Shown here piece after piece: positions 59,403-64,000 of a stretch of DNA of 64,000 nt. Both the position numbers and the translations under genes were made by a program. Source of the DNA: Scylla paramamosain. Its lineage: Eukaryota; Arthropoda; Malacostraca; Decapoda; Portunidae. Within the stretch, counting starts at the first letter, position 1, and each line of letters opens with the position of its first letter. Under the pieces are notes generated by a model. It worked only from the letters and a program-made list of their open reading frames with translations. It was not told the DNA's origin and did no database searches. The stretch lies in contig NC_087192.1 in assembly GCF_035594125.1 (NCBI RefSeq), forward strand, positions 12,372,501 to 12,436,500, read 5' to 3'.

Positions 59403-60259
59403 TTGAAAAAAACTGCAAAGTTGAGGGGATGGGATGAACATGAGTGGGCATTGCTGGTCCAGTCTAAACTTGAAGCAAAGGCCAGGGAGGCATATGCGAG
59501 TTTGAGTGAGCAAGAGGTGAATGATTATAAAGTAATAAAGGAAGCGGTGTTGGGATCAACCCGTGTAAGTCCGGGAGTGTATTGGGAAAGATTCTGCAGG
59601 GTTAGAAAACGCCCAGGTGCCACTTATTTCAAGATGGCTCGAGTGTTATCTTAAACTGGAACAGTGGATGAAGGCTGAGGAAGTCACTACGGTCGAGGAG
59701 ATGAAAGGAGTTCAGCTGATGGATCAGTTTATGGACCAGGTGCCCCCTAGTTTAAAATATGAACTCATATTACATAATGTGAGAGATTTAATGGAAGATG
59801 GATGCAGAAGCCTATGGACTGGGTAGAGGTGAATACAATGGAGGGAGAAAGTCATTCTTCAACAAAAGTGATGGTCATCAGAGGTATAGGAATGACCACC
59901 AGATGAGCTCGAGATCATTCCACAGGTCAAACCTGCCCTGTCCTAACAACTATAATTTTTCCCACAATTACAATATGCCCCTGCCACACAACCACAACCT
60001 GTGGCCTATGCTGCACAGGACTGGGCCGGGAAGCACTACTTACTACAAGAAGGGTAGTGGTAATGAAGGTGCAGTTAAGTGCCTTGGATGTGGGGGAAGT
60101 GGGCATAGGAAGTACCAGTGTCTGAAGGGAAGGCCAAAGTCAGTGAGAGCAGTTGCCACCCAAAGGGGCCTGGTGAAGTATGTGGAAAATATGAATGCAC
60201 AAACACCAGAAGAGCCACAGATGAGGGCTTTGAGCATTTCACCAGTGAAGGCATGGTGA
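59403..60259 (+). pseudogene. Gmr1-like element Gag
   Basis: Three overlapping frames (59403-59654, 59617-59826, 59798-60259) together show the SCAN-like capsid segment (KTAKLRGWDEHEWALLVQSK, then WERFCRVRKRPGATYFKMAR, then QLMDQFMDQVPPSLKYELIL), a basic Asn/His-rich linker, and a CCHC zinc knuckle (KCLGCGGSGHRKYQCLKG, residues 94-111 of the last frame). Gag packages the element RNA. Two frame changes break it (near 59650 and 59810). Confidence 0.82.
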
Positions 60260-60361
60260 AAGTGGAGAGAAGCCCTGAGAAGATATCCTTCAAGATACAG
60301 GAGCCTGGTCTTAAACAGTGTACTCTCATGGAGTGAGGAGACCAGCACTAGCAGAGAGGTC

Positions 60362-60625
60362 TTGTGCAAGAGTGCAGAAGGGAAGTTCAGTATCCCCCTG
60401 CACAAAGTTTGGCTGGACTGTGGATACGTCACTGGAGAGGTAACGGTTGGAGTGAAGGAGACACTGCCTGTAGATGGAGTGGATATGTTGGTTGGCAATG
60501 AACTGGGCAGAGGTAGAGTCATCCCTAAACTTCAGATGGTAGATAGTCCTCTGGTAGGGATGACAGAGAACACCATTCCAGCAGCAGTCCCTCATTCAAT
60601 GAATGGGGGAAGTGGAGGTGCCTGA
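60362..60625 (+). pseudogene. Gmr1-like element protease region
   Basis: The frame holds FSIPLHKVWLDCGYVTGEVT, then VDGVDMLVGNELGRGRVIP, the C-terminal hydrophobic-Gly-Asn-Asp/Glu-Leu signature of retropepsins. The catalytic D-T/S-G would lie upstream near 60300, in decayed sequence. It would process Gag and Pol. Confidence 0.65.
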
Positions 60626-60674
60626 ATTGTTCCCAGTGTGTGTGGTGACCTGAGCAATGGCCTGAAGGGGACTT

Positions 60675-62061
60675 GTGGATACCAAGGGAGCAACACAGGA
60701 GGATGAAAACCTGAGCGCCCTGTTTGAGGAACCTGATGAAAAAGGAAATAGCCCAGAGCATACGAGTGATGAAAGGGTTGTAGGCCAGGTGGAGCCTAAC
60801 CTTGATTTTGTGGTAGAGAAGAGTGAGTTGATAAAAGCTCAGGAAAGTGACGAAAGCTTGAAGCCTGTTTGGAATGAGGCTAAAAGGCTGGGTGAGCTTT
60901 GTGATGATTATGTGGGTTACTATGTGGATAACAGTGTGCTGATGAGAAGTTGAGTCCCTTGAATGTTCCAGTCTCAGATCACTGGATGGTGAAAAAGCAG
61001 ATTGTGGTGCCACAGGTGTATAAGAAGAAAATATTGGAAAAGGCACATTAAGGAAATCTGGCAGGACACCTGGGGGGTCAGAAAAGTCCTAGGAAAAATT
61101 ATGTAATTTTTACTGGCCCAAAGTGAGAGGTGATGTGAATGAGTTTTGTAAAACTTGTGGTTTATGTCAGAAGGTGGGCAAGCCAAACCAGGTGATATGA
61201 CCTGACCCCTTCACCCTATCCCTGTGGTTGAGGAGCCTTTCAGTAAAGTTGTGGTATACTGTGTAGGTCCTTTGCCAAGGACCAGGAGGGGATACCAATA
61301 TTTGCTGACTATTATGTATATGTCATCCAGGTTCCCTGAGGCCATTCCCCTCAGGTATATGAACTCTAAAAAAACACTGTGAGGGAATTGGTGAAATTTT
61401 TCTCATGGGTGGGAATTCCTAAGGTGTTGCAATCAGACCAGGGAAGTAATTTCACTTCTTGAATGCTCAGGAAAATTCTAAGGGGCCTGAAGGTTGAACA
61501 GAAGCTATCGAGTGCTAATCATCCCCAGTCCAAGGATTGTGTAGAAAAATTTCACCAACTCTGAAAAATACTCTCAGCATATATTGTGAGGAGATGAGTG
61601 TTGAGTGGGATGAGGCATTGCCACTTGCTTTGTTTGTGTTGAGAGACAGTGTGCAAGAGTCAACAGGTTTCAGCTCATTTGAGTTAGTGTATGGGCATGA
61701 GGTGAATGGTCCTTTGAGGATGGTAAAAGAAAAATGGTTAGGGGCAGAGGAGCCTCCTAATGTGGTGAAGTATGTATCAGATTTCAAGGACAGATTAATG
61801 AGAGCTAGGGAAATTGCACAAGAAAATTTGGAAGATAGTCAGGTTGAGATGAAAGGCTGGTATGACAGGAAGGTAAGGGCCAGATCTTTCCAGCCTGGGG
61901 ATAAGGTCTTAGTCCTTTTCCCATTGCAAGGTAACCCTTTCAGAGCCAGGTTCAGTGGACCTTGGGAGATTGAGAGAAAAGTGAACGATGTGAATTATGT
62001 TGTAGGGAGGAAGAAAAAGAACCAGTTGTGTTACATAAATATGTTTAAGCCTTTCCATTAA
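60675..62061 (+). pseudogene. Gmr1-like element integrase
   Basis: Segments in several frames show an HHCC zinc domain (GHLGG near 61062; CKTCGLCQKVGK near 61150). The catalytic core has the first Asp replaced by Tyr (VVYCVGPLP, about 61250), the second Asp intact (LQSDQGSNF, about 61430) and Glu intact (CVEKFHQ, about 61545). The frame 61537-62061 holds the C-terminal part (LRDSVQESTGFSSFELVYGH, GDKVLVLFPLQGNPFRARFS, GPWEI of the GPY/F type) and ends FKPFH-stop. Integrase inserts the DNA copy. The missing Asp, stops and frameshifts inactivate it. Confidence 0.85.
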
Positions 62062-62215
62062 AGGAAAGGAGAAAAGTTAAATGAAGTAGAAAAAGGAGTA
62101 AAAAGCGTGAATATTGTGAACGTAACCACTGAGGTGGAAGAGGATTGGTCTGAAATGAAACTGAGTAGGTGTGAGGGAATGGTGCTGAAGAACTCAGCCA
62201 TGTTAGAAAATTTGA

Positions 62216-63110
62216 ATGATAAACTGGGACACATGGAGTTACAAAAAAACGGAAAAGATTAGGGAGATTGTTGAAAAATTTATTTTTTTGTTCCCTGATA
62301 CACCCAGAAAAACAAATATGGTGGTACATGATGTAGAAGTTGGGGAGGCTGAACCCATCAAACAACACCATTATAAAGTTAATCTAAGAAAAAGGGAAAT
62401 CATGAGAAAGGAAGTGGAGTATATGTTGGAGCATGACTTGACTGAACCCAGTGAAAGTCCATGGAGCTCACTATATGTATTAGTGCCCAAAACTGGTCAA
62501 GAGAGTTTCTGTTTTTGTACAGATTATAGAAAGGTTAACATGGTGACAAAACCTAATGCTTATCCTAACCCTAGAGTTGATGATTGTATAGATCATGTGG
62601 GTAATGCAAACTTCATAACAAAAATTGACTTGTTAAAAGGGTACTGGCAAGTAGGACTTACTGAGAGGGCAAAAGCCATATCAGCTTTCATCACCGTGGA
62701 TGGATTGTATCTGTATAAAGTTCTTCCGTTTGGGATGAAGAACAGTGGAAGCTCTTTTCAGAGACTGATGAACAGAGTACTAAAAGGATTGAAGGGATAT
62801 AGATGACATTTTGTTATACAATGAGAGTTGGGAGAAACATGTGAAGTTACTGGAGGAAGTATTCAGGAGGCTGGATGATGCCAATCTCATTCTGAACTTA
62901 ATGAAAAGTCATTTTGTGCAAGCTGATGTGGAATACCTAAGTTTCAAGGTAGAGAAAGGTGAAGTGAGAACTGTGGAAGCCAAGGTTAAAGACATTGTAG
63001 ATCTCCCTCCACCAACCAACAGGAAGAAGATACTGAGATTTTTTGGGGCCAGTGGGTATTACAGGCATTTTTGTAAAAACTTTTCATATGCTGCCATGCC
63101 CTACCCTCCT
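62216..63110 (+). pseudogene. Gmr1-like element reverse transcriptase
   Basis: Frame 62216-62806 holds HDLTEPSESPWSSLYVLVPK, FCFCTDYRKVNMVTKP, then FITKIDLLKGYWQVGLTERA (first catalytic Asp) and KVLPFGMKNSGSSFQRLMNR, all Ty3/gypsy-type RT motifs. The frame breaks at 62798-62807, exactly at the Y-x-D-D catalytic box. The other frame continues with NESWEKHVKLLEEVFRRLDD and RFFGASGYYRHFCKNF, the end of the RT. RNase H is absent; a C/T-rich low-complexity tract starts at about 63095. The copy is inactive. Confidence 0.88.
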
Positions 63111-63190
63111 CTCCCTTCCCTCCCTCCCCCTTCCCTACCCTCCTCTCCTTTCCTTCCTTCCATCCATCTCTCTCTCTCTCTCTCTCTCTG
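63095..63190. repeat. C/T-rich low-complexity tract ending in (CT)n
   Basis: CCTCCCTTCC-type sequence followed by a CT run at 63165-63190. It marks the end of recognisable RT sequence. Confidence 0.9.

Positions 63191-64000
<810 letters not shown>

Larger units (their letters stand above)
58380..63110 (+). mobile_element. Ty3/gypsy retrotransposon with integrase before reverse transcriptase (Gmr1-like order)
   Basis: In order on the plus strand: candidate 5' LTR and primer binding site (about 58380-58743), gag (59403-60259, with CCHC knuckle), protease (about 60362-60625), integrase (60950-62061) and RT (62216-63110). RT follows integrase after only 155 bp with no LTR between them. Ordinary Ty3/gypsy elements have RT-RNase H before integrase; the reverse order with gypsy-like RT is the mark of the Gmr1 group. 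RNase H and 3' LTR are missing because the copy stops at a C/T-rich tract. All genes carry lesions. Confidence 0.85.

Overview
This window looks like intergenic or repeat-rich DNA from an arthropod, most likely a decapod crustacean such as a crab. The evidence is the mixture of very long dinucleotide arrays (AT, GA/CT, CA), several LINE families, DIRS-like tyrosine-recombinase retrotransposons, pogo/Tigger and piggyBac DNA transposons, and an 8-bp-tailed CR1-like LINE. The taxonomic call is inference from repeat style. I found no convincing host protein-coding gene, rRNA or tRNA gene. Almost all protein homology in the window belongs to mobile elements, and nearly every copy is broken.

Layout. 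1-1.2 kb: an internally deleted LINE (called family C here), minus strand. 1.2-4.57 kb: an (AT)n array, then two tandem copies (about 1.47 kb) of a 3'-truncated piggyBac transposase unit ending at a TTAA site. 4.57-12.55 kb: one LINE of family A (ORF1, endonuclease, reverse transcriptase; plus strand), split by an almost intact family B LINE (minus strand, 5.7-8.95 kb) and by a 1-kb piggyBac-type element with TTAA target duplications (10.09-11.10 kb). 12.55-15.7 kb: pogo/Tigger-type fragments and MITEs separated by microsatellites. 17.1-20.5 kb: LINE C copies and a CR1-like LINE D tail. 21.2-25.2 kb: two copies of an unknown repeat of about 0.9 kb around a gag-like fragment and a LINE C piece. 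25.9-31.8 kb: two tyrosine-recombinase retroelement remnants in opposite orientation; the second has RT, RNase H, recombinase, inverted terminal repeats and an internal complementary region, the DIRS1 plan. 32-35.5 kb: minisatellites and a Tigger MITE still carrying its helix-turn-helix coding region. 35.6-43 kb: four LINE A copies head to tail. 43-43.9 kb: a higher-order array of GA, CT and CA blocks. 44.2-45.6 kb: a Tigger transposase pseudogene with its three acidic catalytic residues and a 27-bp coding minisatellite in its tail. 48-54.5 kb: two LINE C copies and a third Tigger MITE. 54.5-58.2 kb: Ty3/gypsy gag with probable LTR and leader (minus strand), then a retropepsin-like fragment (plus strand). 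58.4-63.1 kb: a Ty3/gypsy element whose integrase lies upstream of its reverse transcriptase (Gmr1-like order). The window ends in (AT)n.

The coding pieces do not form a pathway; they record successive transposition. Two relationships stand out. Removing the 10-kb piggyBac element plus one TTAA rejoins the LINE A reading frame. LINE A 3' ends repeatedly run into CA/GA microsatellites, some of which then abut the next truncated LINE A copy. Clade names come from motif recognition without database searches. Boundaries marked approximate could move by tens of bases.
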